In this document: positions 1-8,832 of the stretch, in pieces
Numbering within the stretch: position 1 is the first letter of the stretch
Layout: every line of letters starts with the position of its first letter
DNA from: CAVSRC01 sp963762605
GTDB taxonomy: Bacteria > Pseudomonadota > Alphaproteobacteria > Rhizobiales > Kaistiaceae
NCBI GenBank assembly: GCA_963762605.1
Contig: CAVXLJ010000019.1
Location: 248,001 to 312,000, forward strand
Reading direction: 5' to 3'
DNA: 64,000 nucleotides
Position numbers and translations under genes: made by a program
Notes under the pieces: generated by a model
Database searches by the model: none
What the model was told of the DNA's origin: nothing
Seen by the model: only the letters and a program-made list of their open reading frames with translations

Positions 1-1
1 C

Positions 2-268
2 GCCCCGTGGACGCGCACGATCGCCAAGCCGGTCGCCGGCTCCATCCTGGTGGCGGTCGACGGCGTGCCGCTCAGCGAAGGCTGGAGCTGCGATGACACC
101 ACCGGCCTGGTGACATTTTCGGCGGCACCGGAGGAGGGGGCGGCGATCACCGCCGGCTACCAATTCGACGTTCCGGTGCGTTTCGACAGCGACACGCTGG
201 AGATCAACCTCTCCCACTTCACCGCCGGGGATATTCCAGCGGTGCCGCTGGTGGAGATTCGTTTGTAG
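2..268 (+). CDS. DUF2460 phage/GTA distal tail protein, 3' part
   Basis: The window opens inside this gene; the frame is open from base 2 to a TAG stop, giving the last 88 residues. The segment TIAKPVAGSILVAVDG and the ending GDIPAVPLVEIRL are typical of DUF2460 (TIGR02217) proteins, the counterpart of gene 12 of the Rhodobacter gene transfer agent, a distal tail component. The next three genes follow the g13-g14-g15 order, which supports the call. The N-terminal half lies upstream and cannot be judged. Confidence 0.85.
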   Translation, partial: APWTRTIAKPVAGSILVAVDGVPLSEGWSCDDTTGLVTFSAAPEEGAAITAGYQFDVPVRFDSDTLEINLSHFTAGDIPAVPLVEIRL

Positions 269-327
269 GCAATCGGCAGTCGGCAATCGGAAACGTGATC
301 GACTGCCGAATGCCTACTGCCGACTGC
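265..327. repeat. short inverted repeat between tail genes
   Basis: The gap between the DUF2460 and DUF2163 genes is almost entirely a repeat. Bases 265-281 (GTAGGCAATCGGCAGTC) match the reverse complement of 301-317 at 16 of 17 positions, and 276-285 is perfectly complementary to 318-327. The unit is a GGCAATCGGCAGTC-like word written in both orientations. It overlaps the upstream stop codon and ends just before the next Shine-Dalgarno sequence. It may be a REP-type element or an intercistronic RNA hairpin; the sequence does not decide. Confidence 0.6.
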
Positions 328-345
328 CCGCTTTTTGGAGATCCC

Positions 346-1236
346 ATGCGCATCCTCTCTCCCGGCCTCGCCGCCCATCTGGCGGCGGGGGTGACCACGC
401 TCTGCCGCTGCTGGAAGGTGACGCGCAGCGACTTGAGCGTGCTCGGCTTCACCGACCACGACCGCACGCTCTCCTTCGACGGTGTCGATTACGAGCCGGA
501 AAGCGGGCTCGACGCCAGCGAGGACGTGAGCGAAACCGGCTTCGCCATCGGCGGGCTGGAGGCCGTCGGCGCACTTTCTTCCGAGCGGTTGACCACGGCC
601 GACCTCGCCGCCGGCCTCTACGACCATGCCGAGGTTTCGGTGTGGCTGGTCAACTGGACGACGCCCGGCGAGCGCCATCTGCTCCGCCTCGGCCATCTCG
701 GCGAGGTGACGCGCGAGGACGGCACCTTCCGCGCCGAGCTGCGCGGGCTTGCCGCCGAACTCGACCAGCCCAATGGCCGCGTCTTCCGTCATGGCTGCGA
801 CGCGGACCTCGGCGACAAGCGCTGCGGTATCGATCTTGCCGACGCGACCTGGCGCGGCACTGGCGCGGTGATCGCGGCGGCGGGCAGGCGGCGCTTCACG
901 GCGAGCGGGCTCGGCGATTTCGCCGAGGGCTGGTTTACCCGCGGCCGGCTTGCCTGGACAAGCGGGGCCAATCAAGGCCGCGCCATCGAGGTGCGCGCGC
1001 ACCGCGTCGCCGACGGTGTCGCCAGCGTCGAGCTGTGGCAGGCGATGGCCGGAACGATTCAGCCGGGCGATACGTTCACGGTCACCGCCGGCTGCGACAA
1101 GCTTTTTGCCACCTGTCAGGCGAAGTTCGCCAACGCGGTCAACTTCCGCGGCTTCCCGCACATGCCGGGCAACGACTTCGTTCTCTCCTATGCGCGGGCG
1201 GGAGACGGCAATGACGGGAGCGCGGTGGTGGAATGA
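346..1236 (+). CDS. DUF2163 phage/GTA tail hub protein (BR0599 family)
   Basis: A 296-residue protein of the DUF2163/phage BR0599 family (TIGR02218), equivalent to RcGTA g13, the tail hub. The N-terminal half has the family pattern SPGLAAHLAAG and GFTDHDR. The C-terminal half carries four conserved cysteines (C151, C160, C250, C257) with GFPHMPGND, the set linked in the GTA particle to an iron-sulfur site. I chose the ATG at 346 rather than the in-frame one at 295 because GGAG at 337-340 sits correctly before it and the upstream one starts inside the inverted repeat. The stop overlaps the next start (ATGA), so the two are translationally coupled. Confidence 0.88.
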   Translation: MRILSPGLAAHLAAGVTTLCRCWKVTRSDLSVLGFTDHDRTLSFDGVDYEPESGLDASEDVSETGFAIGGLEAVGALSSERLTTADLAAGLYDHAEVSVWLVNWTTPGERHLLRLGHLGEVTREDGTFRAELRGLAAELDQPNGRVFRHGCDADLGDKRCGIDLADATWRGTGAVIAAAGRRRFTASGLGDFAEGWFTRGRLAWTSGANQGRAIEVRAHRVADGVASVELWQAMAGTIQPGDTFTVTAGCDKLFATCQAKFANAVNFRGFPHMPGNDFVLSYARAGDGNDGSAVVE

Positions 1237-1691
1237 CTGTGGTCATCACGAAAGAAGCCATCGTCGCCGAGGCGACGCGCTGGTTGGGCACGCCCTATCG
1301 CCATCAGGCCTCGCTCAAGGGCGTCGGCTGCGACTGCCTCGGCCTGCTCAGAGGCGTATGGCGCGCTTTCTTTCGCGACGAGCCGGAGGCGATGCCGGCC
1401 TATACGCCTGACTGGGCCGAGGCGCTTGGGCGCGAGACGCTGGCAGAAGCGGCCGGACGGCACATGATTGCCATCCCGATTGCGGAGGCGGGGGCAGGGG
1501 ACGTCCTGCTCTTCCGCTGGCGCGCCAACCTGCCGGCAAAGCATGCGGCAATCCTGGTTGCGCCGGACAAGTTCATCCACGCCCAGCAGGGCGCCGCGGT
1601 GGCGCTCGCGGCGCTCTCGCCCTGGTGGCGCCGGCGCATCGCCTATGCCTTCCGGTTTCCGGGGACAGGCGATCACAAACCAGATGTGTGA
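1233..1691 (+). CDS. NlpC/P60 phage cell-wall peptidase (GTA g14-like)
   Basis: A 152-residue NlpC/P60 peptidase of the phage type (TIGR02219), equivalent to RcGTA g14, which cuts peptide cross-links in peptidoglycan from the tail tip during DNA delivery. The catalytic cysteine is C35 in GCDCLGL and the likely catalytic histidine is H104 in KHAAIL; a further histidine lies in FIHA. W17-L18-G19-T20-P21-Y22 is the usual family start. It overlaps the hub gene by 4 bases. In GTA clusters the large g15 gene follows at once; here an opposing gene and repeats intervene. Confidence 0.9.
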   Translation: MTVVITKEAIVAEATRWLGTPYRHQASLKGVGCDCLGLLRGVWRAFFRDEPEAMPAYTPDWAEALGRETLAEAAGRHMIAIPIAEAGAGDVLLFRWRANLPAKHAAILVAPDKFIHAQQGAAVALAALSPWWRRRIAYAFRFPGTGDHKPDV

Positions 1692-1697
1692 AGCCGA

Positions 1698-2117
1698 CTA
1701 GGGAGCGAAGTCCAGCTTCCATAAATAGAGTTCGCTATCTTCTGGAAGGAACAGGACATATTTCGAGCCCTTGCCGAAGATGAAGTTGTCCGGCAGCGGG
1801 GCAGACTGAGAGGGATAGTCCTTGTGGTTGATCTGTGCGGGGTCGGTCCAGATGTTGGCGGAGACCTGTAGCTTCTTCGAGAAGGCGCCAATTCTTGTGG
1901 CTGTGCCGATCCCGGCGACGAAGCCCAGCAGAAGCGACCCCTCGGGAATGTCGAGCCAAGCCGCGGCCTCGATGAGGACTCCCCGATGGTTCGCTCGAAA
2001 CCAAAGGTCGGTTCCGTTTGCGCTGGAAAGCTTGGGCCCGGCAGGCATGCCGAAATCGAAGCTCGGACCCAAGTTCGTGTCCGCAGTGAATTTGGCGCCA
2101 AAGTCGTAGCTAAACAT
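1698..2117 (-). CDS. unrecognised protein inserted in the tail operon
   Basis: A 139-residue reading frame pointing against the tail genes; I do not recognise it. It starts with MFSYDFGAKF behind a GGGGAGG Shine-Dalgarno sequence (about 2128-2134), which is why the longer frame from 2219 is rejected. The protein has alternating polar and hydrophobic strands, no membrane segment, no signal peptide, and ends SELYLWKLDFAP, so a small beta-rich soluble protein is likely. Its base composition is less GC-rich than its neighbours. The stop is 7 bases from the peptidase stop. A cargo (moron) gene is the simplest explanation. Confidence 0.6.
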   Translation of the reverse strand: MFSYDFGAKFTADTNLGPSFDFGMPAGPKLSSANGTDLWFRANHRGVLIEAAAWLDIPEGSLLLGFVAGIGTATRIGAFSKKLQVSANIWTDPAQINHKDYPSQSAPLPDNFIFGKGSKYVLFLPEDSELYLWKLDFAP

Positions 2118-2506
2118 CAGCCGCGTTCCTCCCCTTTTGCGAAGCTGCCGGGCGCCGTTGAGCGGGCGTCCCGCAGGATCAGCCGCATTGTGCGGTGTTC
2201 GTCCAAAGCGCGCAACCACAGGATGCCGATGGGCGGCGGTGAATCGCCCAGGCGTTCCGGTTCCCGGGGGCGAGTGACTGACCTCAAAGGCCAGCTCGGC
2301 GCCCCCTCACCCGGCTCGGCCTGCGGCCTCGCCACCCTCTCCCCCTGCGGGAGAGGGTGGTGCGCGCAGCGCACCGGGTGAGGGGATGTTGCCTCACGAG
2401 AATTCGTACGCCCTCACCCCGCGCACCTAATTCGCGACGCTCATAAGGTGCGCGGCCCTCTCCCCACGGGAGAGGGAGCAAAATCGCAATTGCTGAAGGT
2501 TCCCTC
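2118..2506. repeat. 389-base gene-free stretch with two REP-like palindromes
   Basis: Nothing here codes convincingly. Element 1 pairs 2303-2314 with 2374-2385 (CCCCTCACCCGG with CCGGGTGAGGGG) around an inner stem 2332-2343/2349-2360 (CCACCCTCTCCC with its complement). Element 2 pairs 2419-2428 with 2446-2455 and then 2456-2464 with 2468-2476 (CCCTCTCCC/GGGAGAGGG). Such CCCTCACCC...CTCTCCCC...GGGAGAGGG palindromes are dispersed REP-type repeats in many alphaproteobacteria. They sit between the inserted opposing gene and the large tail gene. Confidence 0.75.
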
Positions 2507-5500
2507 ATGGCCACACTCGTCCTTCAGGCGGCGGGCGCGGCGGTCGGCGCGCTGTTCGGGCCGGTCGGCGCCATCGCCGGGCGCGCTCTCGGCGCGCTTG
2601 CCGGCTATGCCGTCGACAGCGCCCTCTTTGGCCAGAGCACCACGCGCGAGGTCTGCGGCTCGCCGACCTCGAGCCGCAGACCTCGCGCGAGGGCACCGCG
2701 ATCCCGCGCGTCTATGGCCGCGTGCGCATTTCCGGCCAGGTGATCTGGGCGACGCGCTTCGAGGAGGTGGCGAGCGAAGCCCGAGACGGCGGCAAGGGCG
2801 GGCAGAGCGGCAGCACGACGCGCAGCTATTCCTATTACGCCAACTTCGCCGTGGCCTTGAGCAAGGGGCCGGTGGCGCGCATCGGCCGCGTGTGGGCCGA
2901 CGGCAAGCCCTTCGATCTTTCCACCTGCACCTGCCGCTTCTATGCGGGCGACGAGACGCAGGATATCGACAGCCTGATCGCGGCCAAGCAGGGCGCCGCA
3001 CCGGCCTATCGCGGCACCGCGATGATCGTCTTCGAGCGCCTGCCGCTCGAGGATTTCGGCAACCGCATCCCGCAGCTCTCCTTCGAGGTGATCCGGCCGG
3101 TCGCCGGTGTCGAGAGCGACATCCGCGCCGTCACGCTGATCCCCGGCTCGACCGAGTTCGGCTACGATCCGGAGGCCGTGCTGAAGGTCGTCTCGCCGGG
3201 CAGTCGTGTGGCCCTCAACCGCCATGTCGACGGCGTTGCCAGCGACTGGCAGGCCGCGCTTGACGAACTGCAGGCGGTCTGTCCGGACCTCGACCGGGTG
3301 GCGCTGGCGGTGACCTGGTTTGGCGACGATTTGCGCGCCAGCCATTGCACTCTGATGCCGGCGGTCAGCGACCGCGCAACGGTGACCCTGCCGGAAGACT
3401 GGAGCGCGGCGGGGCTGACGCGGGCAACGGCGCGGCTCAACTCGACCTTCGACGGCAAACCGGCCTTCGGCGGTACGCCGACGGATGCGTCGGTGGTGCG
3501 CGCGATCCGTGACTTGGGCGAGCGCGGCATCGCGGTGACGTTCCACCCCTTCATCATGATGGACGTACCCGCCGACAACGTTCTGCCCGACCCCTATGGC
3601 GGCGAGCGCCAGGCCGCCTATCCCTGGCGCGGCGCGATCACGCTGTCTCTGGCGCCGGGCGAAGAAGGGTCGCCCGACAAGACGAGCACTGCGGCCACCG
3701 AGGTCGCTGCTTTCGTCGGTGCGGCGGCGCCCACCGACTTCGCGCTCTCCGGCGACACGGTCACCTATTCCGGGCCGGATGAATGGTCGCTCCGCCGCAT
3801 GGTCCTGCACTATGCATGGCTGTGTAAGGCGGCCGGCGGCGTCGATGCCTTCCTGATCGGCTCGGAACTGCGCGGACTGACGACTGTCCGCTCCGATGCC
3901 GACACCTATCCCTTCGTCGCGGCGCTGCGTTCGCTCGCCGCCGACGTGAAGAGCGTGCTCGGGGAGGGGACCAGGGTCTCCTATGCCGCCGACTGGAGCG
4001 AATATTTCGGTCACCACCCGACCGACGGCTCGAACGACGTCTTCTTCCATCTCGATCCGCTATGGGCGGATGCGGCGATCGATTGCATCGCCATCGACAA
4101 TTACATGCCGCTCTCCGACTGGCGCGACGGCGACGATCATCTCGATGCGGCGACCTGGGACTCCGGCCGCGACGCGGCCTATCTCCGCGCCAACATTGCC
4201 GGCGGCGAATATTTCGACTGGTACTATGCCAGCGATGCCGACCGCGACGCACAGGTGCGGAGCGCCATCAGCGACGGCACTTATGGCAAGCCGTGGGTGT
4301 TCCGCCCCAAGGACATCACCGGCTGGTGGAGCAACCTCCACTACGACCGGCCGGGCGGGGTGGAGAGCGAGACGCCGACCGGCTGGGTGCCCGAGGGCAA
4401 GCCGATCTGGTTTGCCGAGACCGGCTGCCCGGCGGTGGACAAGGGGCCGAACCAGCCCAACGTCTTTCCCGATCCGAAGTCCTCGGTGAGCCGCCTGCCG
4501 CATTTTTCCAGCGGCGCCCGCGACGACCTCGTCCAGCGGCGCTTCATCACCGCCGTGCTTGGGTTCTGGAGCCCGGACGATCCCGATTTTGCGGAAGACG
4601 CCAATCCGGTCTCGAGCGTTTATGGCGGGCGCATGGTGGATGCGACCGCCATCCATTGGTGGACCTGGGACGCGCGGCCCTATCCGGCCTTTCCACTTCT
4701 GAGCGACGTGTGGTCGGACGGTGCCAACTGGGAGACCGGCCACTGGCTGAACGGCCGCCTGGGCGCGCCGACGGCCGAGGCGCTGGTCGCGCAGATCCTC
4801 GCCGATTACGGCGCGCAAGCGACCGCGGTCAGCGACCTCGACGGTACGGTCGACGGCTATCTCGTCGACCAGGTGATGTCGGCGCGTGACGCGATTGCGC
4901 CGCTGTCGCGCCTGCTCGCCTTTGAGGCCTATGAGAGCGGCGATACCTTCCGCTTCGCGCGGCGCGGGCGCAAACCGCACCAGACCGTCACCGGCGACGA
5001 CCTGGTCGAGGAGAGCAAGAATCCGCTGGTCTCGATCAAACGGGCGCAGGAGACGGAGCTGCCGGCAGAGATCGCCATCGGCTTTGCCGATGCGCTCGCC
5101 GACTACCGTTCAAGCTCCGTCAATTCGCGCCGGCTCACCGGCGGCAGCCGGCGGGTGGCGAGCTACGACAGCGGCGCGGTACTGAGTTCGGCGGTGGCCG
5201 GCGGGTTGGCCGATATGCTGTTGCAGGACATATGGGCCGGGCGCGAGACGGTGGCGCTCGCCTTGCCGCCGAGCGCGCTCGCGCTGGAGCCGGCCGACAT
5301 CTGCACGCTCGATCTCGGCGATGGCGACACGCGCACGCTGCTCGTCACCCGCGTCGAAGATGCCGGCTTGCGGCGCATCGAGGCGCGCACCATCGAGCCG
5401 GATATTCTGGCACCGGTGCCGGCGGCATCGCGCGCGCTCGCCCCGCAATCGGTCGGCCTCGACAGCCCGCCCGAAGTGCTGCTCCTCGACCTCCCGCTGA

Positions 5501-6408
5501 TCACCGGGGCCGAGCCCGGCAATGCGCCGCGCATCGCCGCCTTTGCCGAGCCCTGGCCGGGGGCGATCGCAGTTTCGCTCGGCACCGCCGAGAGCGGGTT
5601 CGTGGCCCGCCAGACCCTCGCCCGTCGCGCCGTGATGGGCGAACTGACCGCGCCGCTGGCGGCCGGACCGATCGCGCGCTGGGACCGCGGCAACGTCCTC
5701 TCGCTGACGCTCTATGGCGGGGTGCTGGCGAGCGAGCCGCGCCTCGGCGTGCTGAACGGCGCCAATCTCGCGGCAATCGGCAGTGCGGCGACCGGCTGGG
5801 AGGTGATCCAGTTCCAGACCGCGACGCTCACCGGCACGAACAGCTGGCGGCTGGACAGCCTGCTCCGCGGCCAGGCGGGGACCGGCGACATCGCCGAAGC
5901 GGGGCACGCCACCGGCGCGCGCTTTGTGTCTCTCGATGGCGCGGTGCCCTTGCTGACCCTGTCGGAAGCGGAATCGGGTCTCGCCCTCACCGTGCGCTGC
6001 GGACCCGCCGGCGCGATCTACGATCCGGACGTATTCGTGGATGTGGCGCTTGGGCGGTGCCGGCGCGGGCTTGCCTGTCTGCCGCCGGTGCATCTTGTCG
6101 CCGCGCGTGACGCGGCAAGCGGCGACGTGACCTTCGGCTGGGTCCGCCAGACGCGGATCGGCGGTGACGGCTGGGAGCCGGTCGAGGTGCCGCTCGGCGA
6201 GACCGGCGAAGGCTATGAAGTCTCGATCTTCGACGGCGAAACGCTGAAGCGGACCATCGCCGTTGCCGCGCCCTCGGCGACCTATGCGAGCGCCGACCAG
6301 ACCGCCGATTTCGGCGACCTGCCCGACGACCTCTCCGTTACCGTCGCCCAAGTAAGCCCGACCGAGGGGCCGGGAATTGCGACGGCACAAACGCTCGCCG
6401 TTGGGTGA
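2507..6408 (+). CDS. GTA g15-like tail 'megatron' (TIM-barrel) protein, frameshifted near its start
   Basis: Counterpart of RcGTA g15, the roughly 1300-residue tail-fibre/glycosidase-like protein. The start is the ATG at 2507 (MATLVLQAAGAAVG, the family N-terminus) in frame 2. The conserved continuation LRLADLEPQTSREG and IPRVYGRVRISGQV is in frame 1, so the frame must change between about 2651 and 2656. Between V (GTC, 2651-2653) and R (CGG, 2656) only two bases remain, where relatives have roughly three codons. The frame-1 part has no usable start before a GTG at 2722. From there the protein runs unbroken to a TGA, with the GTA TIM-barrel-like domain in the middle third and a beta-rich C-terminal part. 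No slippery heptamer is visible. As read the gene is broken unless the shift is programmed or a base-calling error. Confidence 0.85.
2643..2689. repeat. perfect 20-bp inverted repeat inside the tail gene
   Basis: Bases 2643-2662 are perfectly complementary to 2670-2689, with a 7-base loop (CCGACCT). The core of the left arm is GAGGTCTGCGGCTCG. It lies on the point where the tail gene changes frame. Twenty perfect pairs inside a coding region is exceptional for this window. The right arm encodes conserved residues (EPQTSRE), whereas the left arm does not fit the family, suggesting the left arm was rewritten from the right. Confidence 0.9.
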
Positions 6409-6427
6409 AGCGAGGCCGCGCGCTCAT

Positions 6428-6444
6428 CTCTCCCCACGGGAGAG
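6428..6444. repeat. short REP-like hairpin
   Basis: CTCTCCC and GGGAGAG face each other across CAC between the large tail gene and the DUF2793 gene. It is the same word as the second arm of the palindromes at 2456-2476, so it looks like a partial copy of the same repeat family. It could also act as an intercistronic RNA hairpin. Confidence 0.55.
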
Positions 6445-6484
6445 GTGGGGCAAGACAACCGGCGCATAGCAAGAGAACCACTCC

Positions 6485-8023
6485 ATGTCCGATCCGCTTG
6501 AATCCCTTCACCTGAAGCTGCCCTATCTGGCGCCGGCACAGGCGCAGAAGCACGTCACCCATAACGAGGCGCTGCGCCGGCTGGACAGCCTCGTCCAGCT
6601 CGCCGTCATCAACTCGTCGCTGACCGATCCGCCGGAAACGCCGGAGGAGGGCGACCGCTACATCGTCGCCACCGGCGGCAGCGGCGCCTGGGCCAGCCAC
6701 GACGGCGATCTGGCAAGCTTCGTCGACGGTGCCTGGGACTTCGACACGCCGGAAAGCGGCTGGCTTGCCTTCGACGTGGCCGCGGGCGTTCTGCTGGCGC
6801 ACCAGTCTTCCGGCTGGGGCGTGGTCAGCGGCGCGCCGTCGACGGTCGATACCTTTGGCATCAACGCCACCGCCGACGAGACCAACCGGCTGGCGGTGAA
6901 GAGCGAGGCGGTGCTCTTCTCCGGCGTCGACGCGGCCGACGGTGGCAGCGGTGACATTCGCTTCGTCGTCAACAAGGAAGCCGATGGCGACACCGCCTCG
7001 CTGCTCTTCCAGAGCGGCTGGTCGGGGCGGGCGGAGGTCGGCCTTTGCGGTGACAGCGACTTCGTCTTCAAGGTCTCGCCCGACGGGACGAACTGGATCG
7101 AGGCGATCCGCATCGACAAGGATAGCGGCCTGCCGACGCTCATCTACGACAACGGCACGTCGGGGCTTTCGGCCACCACCGTGCAGGACGCCATCGACGA
7201 GGTGGCGGCCGGCGGCGGCGGTGGCGACAGCCCGGTGGTCAGCGTCTTCGGCCGCACCGGCGCGGTGACGGCTGCGGCGAGCGACTACGACGCCAGCCAG
7301 GTCGACAATGACAGCGGCGTCAGCGGCACCACGGTCAAGGACGCGCTCGATGCGCTGGCAAGCAGCGTTGCGGGCAAGCAGGCTGCCGACGCCGACCTGA
7401 CGGCACTGGCCGGCGTCTCTGCCGCCGGCCTGCTGGCGCGCACCGGCGCCGGGACCGCTGCGGCACGCACGCTCAGCGGATCGAACGGCATCGCCGTCAG
7501 CAATGGCGACGGCGCCGCGGGCAATCCGGCGATCGCCGCCGACATTGCCGGGGCAACCGACCTGGCCGCGCCGGCGCGCGACGACGAGCTGCTCGTTGCC
7601 GACACCTCGGCGAGCGGCGCCGTGCGCAAGGCCGACGTCGCCTCGCTCGTCGATCTCGCCCGGCCGACCGAGGCGATCGTCATCGCCTGTTCGGACGAGA
7701 CCACGGCGCTGTCTTCCGGAACGGCCAAGCGCAGCTTCCGCATGCCCTATGGTTTCACGCTGAGCGCGGTTCGGGCGTCGCTCGCCACCGCGCAAACGAG
7801 CGGTGCGATCTTCACCGTCGACATCAACGAGGCCGGCACCTCGGTGCTCTCGACCAAGCTCACTCTCGACAATGGCGAGAAGACCTCGACCACGGCGGCG
7901 ACGGCGGCGGCGATCTCCGAGACCGACCTCGCCGACGACGCCGAGATCACCATCGATATCGACCAGGTCGGCGACGGCACCGCCAAGGGCCTGAAGGTCG
8001 CCCTCATCGGACACCGCACATGA
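6485..8023 (+). CDS. DUF2793 phage tail-associated protein
   Basis: A 512-residue protein. Residues 5-95 form a DUF2793 domain (LKLPYLAPAQAQKHVTHNEAL, then EGDRYIV and WLAFDVAAG), found next to tail genes in alphaproteobacterial prophages and GTAs. The middle has repeat-like fibre segments: SATTVQDAIDEVAA and GTTVKDALDALAS are the same module, with VVSVFGRTGAVTAAASDYDASQV between them, as in tail-fibre stalks. The C-terminal 110 residues look like a beta-sandwich tip. It overlaps the next gene by 4 bases (ATGA). Likely a fibre or fibre-attachment protein; the receptor is unknown. Confidence 0.82.
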   Translation: MSDPLESLHLKLPYLAPAQAQKHVTHNEALRRLDSLVQLAVINSSLTDPPETPEEGDRYIVATGGSGAWASHDGDLASFVDGAWDFDTPESGWLAFDVAAGVLLAHQSSGWGVVSGAPSTVDTFGINATADETNRLAVKSEAVLFSGVDAADGGSGDIRFVVNKEADGDTASLLFQSGWSGRAEVGLCGDSDFVFKVSPDGTNWIEAIRIDKDSGLPTLIYDNGTSGLSATTVQDAIDEVAAGGGGGDSPVVSVFGRTGAVTAAASDYDASQVDNDSGVSGTTVKDALDALASSVAGKQAADADLTALAGVSAAGLLARTGAGTAAARTLSGSNGIAVSNGDGAAGNPAIAADIAGATDLAAPARDDELLVADTSASGAVRKADVASLVDLARPTEAIVIACSDETTALSSGTAKRSFRMPYGFTLSAVRASLATAQTSGAIFTVDINEAGTSVLSTKLTLDNGEKTSTTAATAAAISETDLADDAEITIDIDQVGDGTAKGLKVALIGHRT

Positions 8024-8832
8024 TCGTATGGGACGTTCCTCCGCTCTGGGTTCCCCCGGCGGTCATCCGTCCGGCCGAACACGCGCTGCTCAGGCCGGGC
8101 GCCTTCCGCCCGTGCACGCGCGCCGAAGGCCGTGCCATCCTCGCCGACCTCGTGCGCTCCGGCCGCATGACGCGGGAGGAGGCGAAGCGGGCGGTGATCT
8201 TCATCCCGTGGATCGCGAGCGAGGCGGCGACCAATCCCTGGACGCTGATTGCTCATACCTTCGCAGTCGCAAATGGGACCACCGATGGAACCAGCGCGAC
8301 CATAAACTCCACCGGGGGCAATCTGATCGTCTTGGGCGTAATCCAGAACAGTGCGGATGTTCCTTCCGACAACAAGTCAAATACTGCGGAGTTTGTGACT
8401 TCGCACATAGCAAGTTCCACTTATGCCTCCGTGTATTTATATTACATCAAAGACCCGACAGTAGGGACCGGCCACACATTCACTGTGAAAGGCACCTACG
8501 GCGCCATGGGCGTCCTCGTCTTCTCGGGAGCGGCGACATCCCCGATTGATCCACTGGATCAATATGCTTCAGACGGGGCGCTTAGCGCTGGCAGCATTAC
8601 TCCAACGCTGGACTGGGAACTCATCTTCTCGGTCAGCCGCGGCAATGAGACGTTCACGGTCGATAGCGGCCTGACGATCACGGACCAGATAACGAACGTC
8701 GCGAACACCCACCACCCGGCGTCATTTGCCTATCTGTTCCAAGAGGTCGCGGCAGCGATCGATCCGACGTGGAGCACCAGCGATTCCGCAGTGGCAACGG
8801 CGACGGCATCGTTCAAATCCATCTATGGATAA
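8020..8832 (+). CDS. variable phage adhesin-like protein
   Basis: A 270-residue protein translationally coupled to the DUF2793 gene. Residues 1-72 are GC-rich, charged and proline-rich (MIVWDVPPLWVPP, SGRMTREEAKRA) and look like an anchor. From about residue 73 the composition changes to Ser/Thr/Asn/Gly-rich beta sequence (TLIAHTFAVANGTTDG, PTVGTGHTFTVKG, LVFSGAATSPIDPLDQ), a pattern of beta-sandwich phage surface proteins, and base composition drops in GC. No named family is certain. Its last 20 bases overlap the opposing sulfotransferase gene. A receptor-binding role is inferred from position and composition. Confidence 0.65.
   Translation: MIVWDVPPLWVPPAVIRPAEHALLRPGAFRPCTRAEGRAILADLVRSGRMTREEAKRAVIFIPWIASEAATNPWTLIAHTFAVANGTTDGTSATINSTGGNLIVLGVIQNSADVPSDNKSNTAEFVTSHIASSTYASVYLYYIKDPTVGTGHTFTVKGTYGAMGVLVFSGAATSPIDPLDQYASDGALSAGSITPTLDWELIFSVSRGNETFTVDSGLTITDQITNVANTHHPASFAYLFQEVAAAIDPTWSTSDSAVATATASFKSIYG

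Noticed and set aside
2643..2689. Classical -1 ribosomal frameshift signal at the tail-gene hairpin
   Set aside because: No X-XXY-YYZ slippery heptamer precedes the stem, and the break also removes codons rather than only shifting the frame. I kept it as a possible lesion instead.
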